From: an uncultured Prevotellaceae bacterium
GTDB taxonomy: Bacteria; Bacteroidota; Bacteroidia; Bacteroidales; Bacteroidaceae
Length of the DNA: 59,939 nt
NCBI GenBank assembly: GCA_947166345.1
Contig: CAMVDU010000014.1
Span: 1-59,939 of the forward strand
Reading direction: 5' to 3'
Every line of letters begins with the position of its first letter. The stretch's first letter is position 1. A program made the translations under genes and the position numbers. The notes below the pieces were generated by a model. The model had not been told where the DNA came from. It did no database searches and worked only from the letters and a program-made list of their open reading frames with translations. Positions 40,402-47,860 of this stretch are shown here, piece by piece.

Positions 40402-41919
40402 ATGAAACTGTATTCCGACGAAGAATTAGCACAGATACTTGACCAGGAAATATTCCACCAGATAAGTACCGTAGCCGACAGGCTGGGGGTGGAATGTTAC
40501 GTGGTGGGTGGCTTTGTGCGCGACATCTTCTTGGAACGCCCCTCGAACGATATAGACGTGGTGGTAGTAGGCAGTGGTATCGCCGTAGCCAAGGAGCTGA
40601 AAACGCAGCTTGGTCGTAAGGCTCATCTCTCCGTATTCAAGAACTTCGGTACGGCACAGGTGAAGATCAATAAAAGTCCAGAATGTAGTCTGGAGGTTGA
40701 GTTCGTGGGAGCACGCAAGGAAAGCTACAGTCATGACTCGCGCAAGCCCATTGTAGAGAATGGTACATTGGAGGATGACCAGAACCGTCGCGACTTCACC
40801 ATCAATGCGATGGCCATCTGCCTAAACAAAGAACGCTTTGGCGAGCTGGTGGACCCCTTCAACGGGCTGGCCGACCTGGAGGATGGTATCATTGCCACAC
40901 CCCTGGATCCGGAGGTAACCTTCAGCGACGACCCGTTGCGCATGATGCGTTGTATCCGTTTTGCCACCCAACTGAACTTCCAGATCGAGGACGAGACCTT
41001 CGAGGCACTGGAGCGTATGGCCTCGCGTATAAAAATTGTCAGCGGCGAACGTATAGAGGTAGAGCTGAACAAGATTATGATGTCGGCACATCCCAGCAAA
41101 GGCTTTGTGGATCTGCAGCGCTCAGGTCTTCTGAATATTATTCTGCCCGAGGTGGCTGCTCTTGATATTGTGGAGCAAAAGAACGGTCGTGCCCATAAGA
41201 ATAACTTCTATCATACCCTCGAGGTGCTGGAGAACGTTGCTTCAGTTCATAGTTCAGAGTTCATAGTTCATAATATAAACCCAGCCGGTGAATCGGCGCA
41301 GCCCAACTATGAACTTAGAACTATGAACTATGAACTATATTTACGCTGGGCTGCCCTGCTTCATGACATCGGCAAGACAAAGACCAAGCGATGGGATCCT
41401 GCCATTGGATGGACTTTCCATAATCATAACTTCGTGGGAGCGAAGATGGTGGGTGAGATATTCCGTAGGCTGAAACTTCCCATGGGTACGGAGATGAAAT
41501 ATGTGCAGAAACTGGTTGACCTGCACATGCGTCCGCAGGTAATTGCTGACAGCGAGGTGACTGATTCAGCCGTGCGTCGTCTGCTGAACGATGCCGGCGA
41601 TGATATTGATGACCTGATGACGCTCTGCGAGGCCGATATCACGTCGAAGAACGAGGTGAAGAAGAAAATCTTCCTTGAGAACTTCCGTATGGTACGTGAA
41701 AAACTGGCCGACCTGAAGGAGAAAGACTACAAACGACTGTTGCAACCCTGCATTGACGGCAATGAGATTATGGAGCTATTTAATCTGAAACCCAGTCGAG
41801 AGGTGGGCGTGCTGAAGCAGACGCTGAAGGATGCTGTTCTTGACAATAAGGTAGAGAATGAGCGTGAGCCTCTGATGCAACTGCTGATGCAGAAAGCCCG
41901 TGAGATGGGGTTACAGTAG
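40402..41919 (+). CDS. tRNA nucleotidyltransferase/poly(A) polymerase family protein with HD domain
   Basis: 505 residues from ATG 40402; a start at 40303 would precede the second promoter. N-terminal class II nucleotidyltransferase: VVGGFVRDIFLERPSNDIDVVV (about 29-50, GG and DxD), RRDFTINAMA (about 131-140), then RNA-binding helices and a C-terminal HD domain (ALLHDIGKTKTKRW, about 317-330). This layout fits the CCA-adding enzymes of Bacteroidetes (often labelled pcnB or cca). Odd: about 31 residues before the HD motif (around 282-313) are encoded by two inverted 7-nt-period arrays; the frame is kept. Confidence 0.93.
   Translation: MKLYSDEELAQILDQEIFHQISTVADRLGVECYVVGGFVRDIFLERPSNDIDVVVVGSGIAVAKELKTQLGRKAHLSVFKNFGTAQVKINKSPECSLEVEFVGARKESYSHDSRKPIVENGTLEDDQNRRDFTINAMAICLNKERFGELVDPFNGLADLEDGIIATPLDPEVTFSDDPLRMMRCIRFATQLNFQIEDETFEALERMASRIKIVSGERIEVELNKIMMSAHPSKGFVDLQRSGLLNIILPEVAALDIVEQKNGRAHKNNFYHTLEVLENVASVHSSEFIVHNINPAGESAQPNYELRTMNYELYLRWAALLHDIGKTKTKRWDPAIGWTFHNHNFVGAKMVGEIFRRLKLPMGTEMKYVQKLVDLHMRPQVIADSEVTDSAVRRLLNDAGDDIDDLMTLCEADITSKNEVKKKIFLENFRMVREKLADLKEKDYKRLLQPCIDGNEIMELFNLKPSREVGVLKQTLKDAVLDNKVENEREPLMQLLMQKAREMGLQ
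41244..41338 (+). repeat. Inverted pair of heptanucleotide arrays inside the pcnB-like gene
   Basis: Left arm AGTTCAT/AGTTCAG/AGTTCAT/AGTTCAT; right arm ACTATGA/ACTTAGA/ACTATGA/ACTATGA, period 7, reverse complements with few mismatches, 34-nt loop. Would form a long mRNA hairpin. Confidence 0.9.
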
Positions 41920-43386
41920 CGGGGAGAACAGACGTGTTAACGACTCGCCCAAACGAGTCAGAATGGTCATATTCTGGAATTTCGGATTCTTAGTAAGTGT
42001 GATGGACTGTGTCTCGTCGGCAAGGAACATCTGGCGGAAATTCTGAGCCAGTGCCTTGTCGTAGAAGAAGGTGTTGGCTTCAAAGTTGTTCTCAAACGAA
42101 CGGAAGTCAACATTGGTTGATCCGCATGTGCACACGGAATCGTCGCAGACCATGAGTTTGGAATGAAGGAATCCTGCTTGATAGAAAGATACCTTGATGC
42201 CTGCTTTCGATGCCTCGCGCAGATAGCTGCGACTAGCCCATTCCGTGAAACGGGCATCGCTCTTGGCTGGTACCAGGATGCGCACATCGACACCCGACTG
42301 TGCTGCCATCTGCAAGGCAGCATGGATGCCCATCGTAGGAAGGAAGTAGGGCGTCTCAATATAGATGTATTTCTTGGCAGCCATGATGATGCGCATGTAA
42401 CCCTGCATAATCTCTGGATAGCTAGCCGTAGGTGCACTGGTGACGGTCTGTAGAACCCCTCCTGATTTTCCTGAATGGAACGAGGATCGGGTAGATGCAG
42501 ATTCCGTAGTGTAATTCTCTTCTTCTGAAAGGGTAGTGGAAGGATAGTATGTCTTTTCGCTGAGCAGGGTGCGATCGACAAAATACCAGTCAATAAGAAA
42601 GGCGCGTTGCAGGGAATAAACGCCACGCCCTTCAACACGTACCATCGTGTCGCGCCAAGGTTGCTTACCCGTCCCTTTTACATAGCGTAGGGCGATATTC
42701 ATGCCACCAATATAGCCCACACGTCCGTCTATGACCATAATCTTGCGATGGTTGCGGTAGTTGGCCTTGCTGGTGAAACGTGGGAAACGCACAGGCATGA
42801 ACGGCTCCACTTCGATACCCTCAATACGCATGCGTTCGAAGAAGGCATCCTTGACGTTCCAGCAACCCACATCGTCATAAACAATGCGTACCTCCACCCC
42901 CTGACGTCGTTTGGCAATGAGGGCATCGCTGACTAGTCTTCCCAGAGCGTCGTCTTTAAAGATGTAGATATCGATGTGAATATGACTCTCTGCTGCGGCA
43001 ATATCGCGTAGTAGTTGAGGGAAAAACTGGTAGCCATTGACCAATACTTCCACCTTATTATTATTAAAAGGCAGCGAGAAACTTTGGTTCACAAAGAGGT
43101 CGATGACGGGCTTGTGCTTCTCTGGCAACGACAGGTCTCGCTGCTCTACGAACTCCAGCATCGACCGTTTGGTGAGCTGGTCCATGGAGCGTCGGCTGAT
43201 GTAGCGTTCCTTGCGACGGTTCACACCAAAGAAAAGGTAGGCCACGACACCTGCTATGGGAAGGAAATAGATGACGAGTGCCCATGCGATGGTCTTTGCT
43301 GGCTGACGGTTGTCAAGGACGACGTGGATAATAGCGCCGATGACAATGATTCGCCATAACCAATAGATGATGCCCAGTACACTCAT
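41911..43386 (-). CDS. cls: Cardiolipin synthase (phospholipase D family)
   Basis: 491 residues. Two N-terminal transmembrane helices (about 3-55), then two phospholipase D domains with HKD motifs: HRKIMVIDGRVGYIGG (about 217-232) and HSKLMVCDDSVCTCGSTN (about 398-415). Makes cardiolipin from phosphatidylglycerol at the inner membrane. Its 3' end overlaps the 3' end of the pcnB-like gene by 9 bp (convergent), so no intergenic terminator fits there. Confidence 0.95.
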   Translation of the reverse strand: MSVLGIIYWLWRIIVIGAIIHVVLDNRQPAKTIAWALVIYFLPIAGVVAYLFFGVNRRKERYISRRSMDQLTKRSMLEFVEQRDLSLPEKHKPVIDLFVNQSFSLPFNNNKVEVLVNGYQFFPQLLRDIAAAESHIHIDIYIFKDDALGRLVSDALIAKRRQGVEVRIVYDDVGCWNVKDAFFERMRIEGIEVEPFMPVRFPRFTSKANYRNHRKIMVIDGRVGYIGGMNIALRYVKGTGKQPWRDTMVRVEGRGVYSLQRAFLIDWYFVDRTLLSEKTYYPSTTLSEEENYTTESASTRSSFHSGKSGGVLQTVTSAPTASYPEIMQGYMRIIMAAKKYIYIETPYFLPTMGIHAALQMAAQSGVDVRILVPAKSDARFTEWASRSYLREASKAGIKVSFYQAGFLHSKLMVCDDSVCTCGSTNVDFRSFENNFEANTFFYDKALAQNFRQMFLADETQSITLTKNPKFQNMTILTRLGESLTRLFSPLL

Positions 43387-43392
43387 TTTGAT

Positions 43393-43417
43393 GTTTCAGG
43401 TTTCAGGTTTCAAGTTT
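43393..43417 (-). repeat. TTTCAGG heptanucleotide array between queE and cls
   Basis: TTTCAGG TTTCAGG TTTCAAG TTTT, period 7, just upstream of the cls start codon. Confidence 0.85.
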
Positions 43418-43428
43418 TAATCTTACTA

Positions 43429-44025
43429 TCACTCTATGTCTATGAGTTTATGCGTTTGCAAAGACAGTCGCCACTGGGGGTGTGTCTTGATGTATTCTAC
43501 GCAGGCATGGGTGATGGCTTTGTTCTTCGCAGCATCGCCTGTATCACAGGGTTGCAGGTACAAGTGAATGACGGATGGTGGAAGGGAGAAAGAGGATAAT
43601 CTTTCTGCTGTATGCTCGTCGAACACAATTTTGATTTCGTCAGGCATTCTCATGCCACTTTCCACTTTCCACTTTCCATCTTCTTTCGGCGATACTGTCA
43701 GCCAGTCGAGGTTCTGTGGGGCTGGACGTGTGCCGTTGCTCTCCATCGCCACTTCGTAGCCGTGATGGTGGAGCAGGTCCACGAAGGTCTCGTCAACCTG
43801 TAGGGTAGGCTCGCCGCCTGTCAGAACAACAAAACGAGTGTCATAGGGCAGGATGGTAGCGAGTATGTCCTTGTCAGTCATCTCCTGATATGAGTCAAAC
43901 TCCGTATCGCAGAACGGACAGCGCAGGTTGCATCCGGCAAAGCGGATGAACACTGCTGCACGGCCTGTATTGTGGCCTTCACCCTGCAGTGAATAGAAGA
44001 TGTTGTTGACGCGGAAAGTCCTCAT
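43429..44025 (-). CDS. queE: 7-carboxy-7-deazaguanine synthase
   Basis: 198 residues. Radical-SAM enzyme in queuosine biosynthesis that converts QueD product to 7-carboxy-7-deazaguanine. Seen: FYSLQGEGHNTGRAAVFIR (about 8-28), the cluster motif CNLRCPFC (about 32-39), LTGGEPTLQ (about 69-77). Odd: between LTVSPK and PDEIKIVFDE the residues EDGKWKVESGMRM are encoded by a 7-nt-period array (43654-43683). Two genes from queD on the same strand (42-bp gap). Confidence 0.95.
   Translation of the reverse strand: MRTFRVNNIFYSLQGEGHNTGRAAVFIRFAGCNLRCPFCDTEFDSYQEMTDKDILATILPYDTRFVVLTGGEPTLQVDETFVDLLHHHGYEVAMESNGTRPAPQNLDWLTVSPKEDGKWKVESGMRMPDEIKIVFDEHTAERLSSFSLPPSVIHLYLQPCDTGDAAKNKAITHACVEYIKTHPQWRLSLQTHKLIDIE
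43654..43683 (-). repeat. Heptanucleotide-period array inside queE
   Basis: TGCCACT TTCCACT TTCCACT TTCCATC TTC, period 7, in frame. Confidence 0.85.
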
Positions 44026-44035
44026 GGCGCATTAA

Positions 44036-44076
44036 AACCTCAAACCTTAATTCTCAAATCTCAAACCTCAGATCTC
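44036..44076 (-). repeat. Heptanucleotide-period array between queD and queE
   Basis: CCTCAAA CCTTAAT TCTCAAA TCTCAAA CCTCAGA TCTCAT, period 7. Its end supplies the last codons and stop of queD. Confidence 0.85.
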
Positions 44077-44397
44077 ATAGATGGCAATGTTGCCTTCACT
44101 CTCCTGTACATGTGCTTTATAGCAAGTGTCAATCTGCTCCACACACCAGCGGGCGATGTTCTCAGCCGTTGGATTGAACGGCAGCACGTCGTTCAGGTTC
44201 TGGTGATCCAGACGGTTTTTGATTTTTCGTTTGATTTCTGTGAAGTCGACCACCATCCCGTTATTGTTCAGCTCCTCGGCCTTACAGTAAAGGGTGATGA
44301 TCCAATTGTGTCCGTGCAGCTGTGTGCACTTGCTTTCGTAGTCGAGCACCAAGTGGTGGCTGGCCGACACTTCAATTTTCTTTTGAATGTAATACAT
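44068..44397 (-). CDS. queD: 6-carboxy-5,6,7,8-tetrahydropterin synthase
   Basis: 109 residues, short for the family but complete in motifs. Zinc-binding SASHHL (His14/His15 region) and LHGHNW (about 28-33), catalytic region LDHQNLNDV (about 68-76), and QESEGN-type C-terminal Glu in VQESEGNIAIYE. Acts after GTP cyclohydrolase I (folE, 29.9 kb) in queuosine synthesis and before QueE. Starts 15 nt after dnaG on the same strand, so read-through from dnaG is likely. Confidence 0.95.
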   Translation of the reverse strand: MYYIQKKIEVSASHHLVLDYESKCTQLHGHNWIITLYCKAEELNNNGMVVDFTEIKRKIKNRLDHQNLNDVLPFNPTAENIARWCVEQIDTCYKAHVQESEGNIAIYEI

Positions 44398-44412
44398 GAT
44401 TTATATTTCGTT

Positions 44413-46419
44413 TTAGACAATGAGATCGCTGCCCAGCCGTCGGGCCAGAGCGTCGCGAATCTCCTTGGTATCCATATATTCTTGTAATAGTTTCTTTGTC
44501 TGTTCCATATTGCTCCCTAACAGGTGCAACTGTTGCTGAATGGTCTTCAGCCGTTTCTCCATAATGTCGAGCCGATAGTCCATCACCAGATGGAGGATGC
44601 GTTGGCGCAGACGGGCTGTCTTTTCCTGCTGTTGCTTATCCTTGTCCTCATCCTCCTTGTCGAACTTGAAACGACCTCCCAGCTGATGACGGTCTATGGC
44701 CAGACGCGTAGCCAACTGGCTGATCTGTAAGTCTGGATGGCTGCAAAAGTAGGTTTCGGCTTTAAAAGCCTCATCGTTCTGGCGTGCGACGGCCTCAGCA
44801 AGTATCTGATTGTAGATGGGTTGCGAGAAGAGAAGCTCGTCCTGTGACAGGTCGTAGTTGATATATTGTGACACAGAGAGACTGATCTTGGTGCCGTTGT
44901 CGGTCTCTACATCCTCAAAGATGATTTCTTCACCATGACGTATGATCTCGCGTAGCAGCAGCAACTCAATTTGCGAGGCTGCTCCGATGGTGGCCGACGT
45001 TGGTTTCGGCGTTGGGGAGACAGCCGTACCTTCGTTCTTCCTCTCTTCTCTTTCCCTCTCCTTTTCTTTTTCCTCAATGCCTGCACGGATGTATTTATTC
45101 ATCTCGGCAATGAGCGTCTGTTCCTTGATACCTATGCGTCGTGACAGGTCGCTGATATAGGTGGAACGGAGTATCTGGTCAGGAATTACGGCAATACTCT
45201 TCACGATGCCGGCAATGCCCTCGGAACGTTTCACGGGGTCGCTGATGTTTTCAACAGTCAGTCGGGTCTTGAACGTGATAAAATCCGTCTGGTTCTCCTC
45301 GATATAGCGTTTCAGCTCTTCCGTAGAATGCTTGCGTGCGAACGAGTCAGGATCGTCGCCATCGGGCAGCAGCAACACCTTGATGTTCATGCCCTCCTGC
45401 AGCAGCATGTCGGTACCACGCATGGCAGCATGGATGCCCGCCTCATCGCCGTCGTAGAGTAGGGTGATGTTTGAGGTGAAACGGTGCAGGATATGTATCT
45501 GGTGTATGGAGAGTGCTGTGCCGCTGTTGGCTACCACGTTCTCTATGCCTGCCTGATGCATGGCGATGACGTCGGTATAGCCTTCCACCATAAACACGCG
45601 GTCTTCCTTCACGATGGCTTTCTTCGCCTGATAAATGCCGTAGAGCTCACGCTCCTTGTGGTAAATGTCGGAGTCGGGTGAGTTGACATATTTTTGTGCC
45701 ACACCCTTGGTGCGTGAGTCGAGCACACGTCCGCCAAAGGCCACCACCTTGCCACTAACGTTGAACCAGGGGAAGATGGCACGACCACTATAACGGTCAA
45801 TCAACTGTCCTTTATCTTCCTCTGTATTGTCTTTGTCTCCTTCTATCTTTCTCTCGTAGCAAAGACCTGTCTTCAACAGGAACTCTGGCTGATAACCTTT
45901 CTTGATGGCAGCCTTCGACAGCGCATCGCGTTTCTGTGGCGCATAGCCCAACTGGAACTTCTCGATGATGTCGTCGCGTATGCCGCGGCTGCGGAAGTAT
46001 TGTTTGCCAATAGCCACGCCATCGGGGTCGGTCTTCAGAATGTCGTGGAACCAGTCCTTGGCCCACTCGTTAACAATGAACATCGACTCGCGCTCGCTTT
46101 GTGCCGTACGTTCCTCGTCAGTCAGTTCCTTCTCAACAATCTCAATGTTGTATTTCTTCGCCAGCCAGCGCAGGGCTTCGGGATAGGTTATCTGCTCGTG
46201 TTCCATTAGGAATCCGGCTGGCGTACCACCCTTACCGCATACAAAGCAATGACAGATGTTCTTGGCAGGAGATACCATAAAAGAAGGATTGCGGTCGTCG
46301 TGGAATGGGCACAAGCCCTTATAGTTCACGCCCGCTTTCTTCAGCGTCACGAACTCACCTACGACGTCAACAATCTTTGCTGCATCGATAATTCTGTCAA
46401 CGGTTGCCCTGTCAATCAT
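44413..46419 (-). CDS. dnaG: DNA primase DnaG
   Basis: 668 residues from ATG 46419 (MIDRATVDRIIDAAKIVDVV); a longer frame crosses the promoter region and is rejected. CHC2 zinc finger CPFHDDRNPSF...CHCFVCGKGG (about 40-66), TOPRIM core with VEGYTDVIAMHQAG (about 265-278) and YDGDEAG (about 313-319), then the helicase-binding domain with Lys/Glu-rich linkers. Synthesises RNA primers for the replication fork. Promoter -7 box lies 13 nt before the ATG. Confidence 0.97.
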   Translation of the reverse strand: MIDRATVDRIIDAAKIVDVVGEFVTLKKAGVNYKGLCPFHDDRNPSFMVSPAKNICHCFVCGKGGTPAGFLMEHEQITYPEALRWLAKKYNIEIVEKELTDEERTAQSERESMFIVNEWAKDWFHDILKTDPDGVAIGKQYFRSRGIRDDIIEKFQLGYAPQKRDALSKAAIKKGYQPEFLLKTGLCYERKIEGDKDNTEEDKGQLIDRYSGRAIFPWFNVSGKVVAFGGRVLDSRTKGVAQKYVNSPDSDIYHKERELYGIYQAKKAIVKEDRVFMVEGYTDVIAMHQAGIENVVANSGTALSIHQIHILHRFTSNITLLYDGDEAGIHAAMRGTDMLLQEGMNIKVLLLPDGDDPDSFARKHSTEELKRYIEENQTDFITFKTRLTVENISDPVKRSEGIAGIVKSIAVIPDQILRSTYISDLSRRIGIKEQTLIAEMNKYIRAGIEEKEKEREREERKNEGTAVSPTPKPTSATIGAASQIELLLLREIIRHGEEIIFEDVETDNGTKISLSVSQYINYDLSQDELLFSQPIYNQILAEAVARQNDEAFKAETYFCSHPDLQISQLATRLAIDRHQLGGRFKFDKEDEDKDKQQQEKTARLRQRILHLVMDYRLDIMEKRLKTIQQQLHLLGSNMEQTKKLLQEYMDTKEIRDALARRLGSDLIV

Positions 46420-46431
46420 AAAATTCAGACG

Positions 46432-46439
46432 CAAAGGTA
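46432..46439 (-). promoter_or_regulatory. dnaG -7 box
   Basis: Minus-strand TACCTTTG, with TTTG at 46462-46465 (22-nt spacing). Divergent from the kinase promoter at 46480. Confidence 0.7.
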
Positions 46440-46479
46440 CAACAATTTCTTCAATTACCAACAAATCGGTGATGTTTTT

Positions 46480-46511
46480 TTTGGTGGTTTGTGAAATAAG
46501 TCGTATCTTTG
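46480..46511 (+). promoter_or_regulatory. Promoter of the deoxynucleoside kinase pair
   Basis: TTTG 46480-46483, 20-nt spacer, TATCTTTG 46504-46511. Confidence 0.85.
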
Positions 46512-46534
46512 CAATCGAAAGGTATAAATAAACC

Positions 46535-47155
46535 ATGTATATTGCCGTATCAGGAAACATTGGAAGCGGAAAATCGACGCTGACACAGATGCTTGCCCGT
46601 CACTACGGGTGGGAGGCACGTTTCGAGGCCGTTAGCGACAATCCCTATCTGGAGGACTACTACCGTGACATTCAACGATGGTCGTTCAATCTGGAGGTGT
46701 TCTTCCTGAAAGAGCGCTTCCGCGACCTGCTGGCCATAGCACAGGCTGATCACACCATCATTCAGGACCGTTCCATCTTTGAGGGCGTCTATGTGTTCAT
46801 GGAGAACAACCGTGATATGGGCAACCTCAGCGACCGTGATTATGCGACCTACATGGAGCTGTTCGAACAGATGATGTCGGTTGTCAGTTATCCCGACCTC
46901 ATGATCTACCTGCGTGCCTCTGTGCCCCATCTGGTGGGCAATATCCAGAAACGCGGACGCGACTATGAGCAGACCATGCAGTTGGAATACCTCGAGAACC
47001 TGAATCGCCGTTACGAGGACTTTATATACAAAATGTATCGTGGGCGCGTGATGGTCATCGAGAAAGATTCGCTCGACTTTCAGCATAATCCCAAGGACTT
47101 CGCTAAGATTGTCGATCGCATCGACCAGACCCTCTTCGGACTCTTTGAATTGTAA
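46535..47155 (+). CDS. Deoxynucleoside kinase (copy 1)
   Basis: 206 residues. Salvage kinase that phosphorylates deoxynucleosides. P-loop GNIGSGKS (8-15), the Glu region after FEAVSDNPYLEDYY (substrate), DRS motif IQDRSIFEG (about 75-83), and LID residues KRGRDYEQ (about 139-146). Belongs to the dCK/dGK/dAK family; which base it prefers cannot be told. The start codon is 24 nt after the -7 box. The next gene is a paralogue of identical length. Confidence 0.93.
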   Translation: MYIAVSGNIGSGKSTLTQMLARHYGWEARFEAVSDNPYLEDYYRDIQRWSFNLEVFFLKERFRDLLAIAQADHTIIQDRSIFEGVYVFMENNRDMGNLSDRDYATYMELFEQMMSVVSYPDLMIYLRASVPHLVGNIQKRGRDYEQTMQLEYLENLNRRYEDFIYKMYRGRVMVIEKDSLDFQHNPKDFAKIVDRIDQTLFGLFEL

Positions 47156-47184
47156 TTTGTAAATCGTCAAATTGAAATAGAATC

Positions 47185-47805
47185 ATGCATATCGCAGTAG
47201 CAGGAAACATTGGTAGTGGCAAGACCACCCTGACCAAGATGCTGGCCCACCGTTACGGATGGACCCCAAGATTTGAACCAGTAGATAACAATCCCTACCT
47301 GGCCGACTTCTATGCCGACATGAAACGGTGGTCGTTCAATCTGCAGGTCTATTTCCTTAACAAACGCTTCAAGGAAGTGGTTGAGATTTCCAAGTCGCAA
47401 GAAACGATCATTCAGGACCGCACCATCTTTGAGGATGCCTGTATCTTTGCTCCCAACCTTCATGGACAGGGCATGATGAGTGATCGCGACTTTGCCAACT
47501 ACAAAGACCTGTTCGACCTGATGATGTCGCTGGTAAAGTTGCCTGATTTGATGATTTACATCCGCTCGTCTATTCCTACGCTAGTAGCACAAATCCAGAA
47601 GCGTGGTCGTGAGTATGAGCAGACCATGCGCCTTGATTATTTGGAAGGCCTCAGCCGTCGTTACGAAGAGTGGATAGATACCTATAAGGGACAGCTCATC
47701 GTCATCGATGGCGACCATTGTAAGTTTGGCGACAATCCTGAGCACTTCAAGCAGGTCACCGATATGATCGATGCTAAGCTCTACGGTCTGTTCCCCATGG
47801 AGTAG
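47185..47805 (+). CDS. Deoxynucleoside kinase (copy 2)
   Basis: 206 residues, a tandem paralogue of the upstream gene. P-loop GNIGSGKT (8-15), IQDRTIFED (about 75-83), KRGREYEQ (about 139-146), all catalytic residues intact. Differences between the copies cluster in the substrate region (DACIFAPNLHGQG here, GVYVFMENNRDMG in copy 1), suggesting division of substrates as in Lactobacillus dAK/dGK pairs. 29 nt separate the two genes, so they are one operon. Confidence 0.93.
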   Translation: MHIAVAGNIGSGKTTLTKMLAHRYGWTPRFEPVDNNPYLADFYADMKRWSFNLQVYFLNKRFKEVVEISKSQETIIQDRTIFEDACIFAPNLHGQGMMSDRDFANYKDLFDLMMSLVKLPDLMIYIRSSIPTLVAQIQKRGREYEQTMRLDYLEGLSRRYEEWIDTYKGQLIVIDGDHCKFGDNPEHFKQVTDMIDAKLYGLFPME

Positions 47806-47860
47806 GACCATCGCTCATCTTCCACACGAAACAAACAATCCTTTTCTCATAAAACCACTA

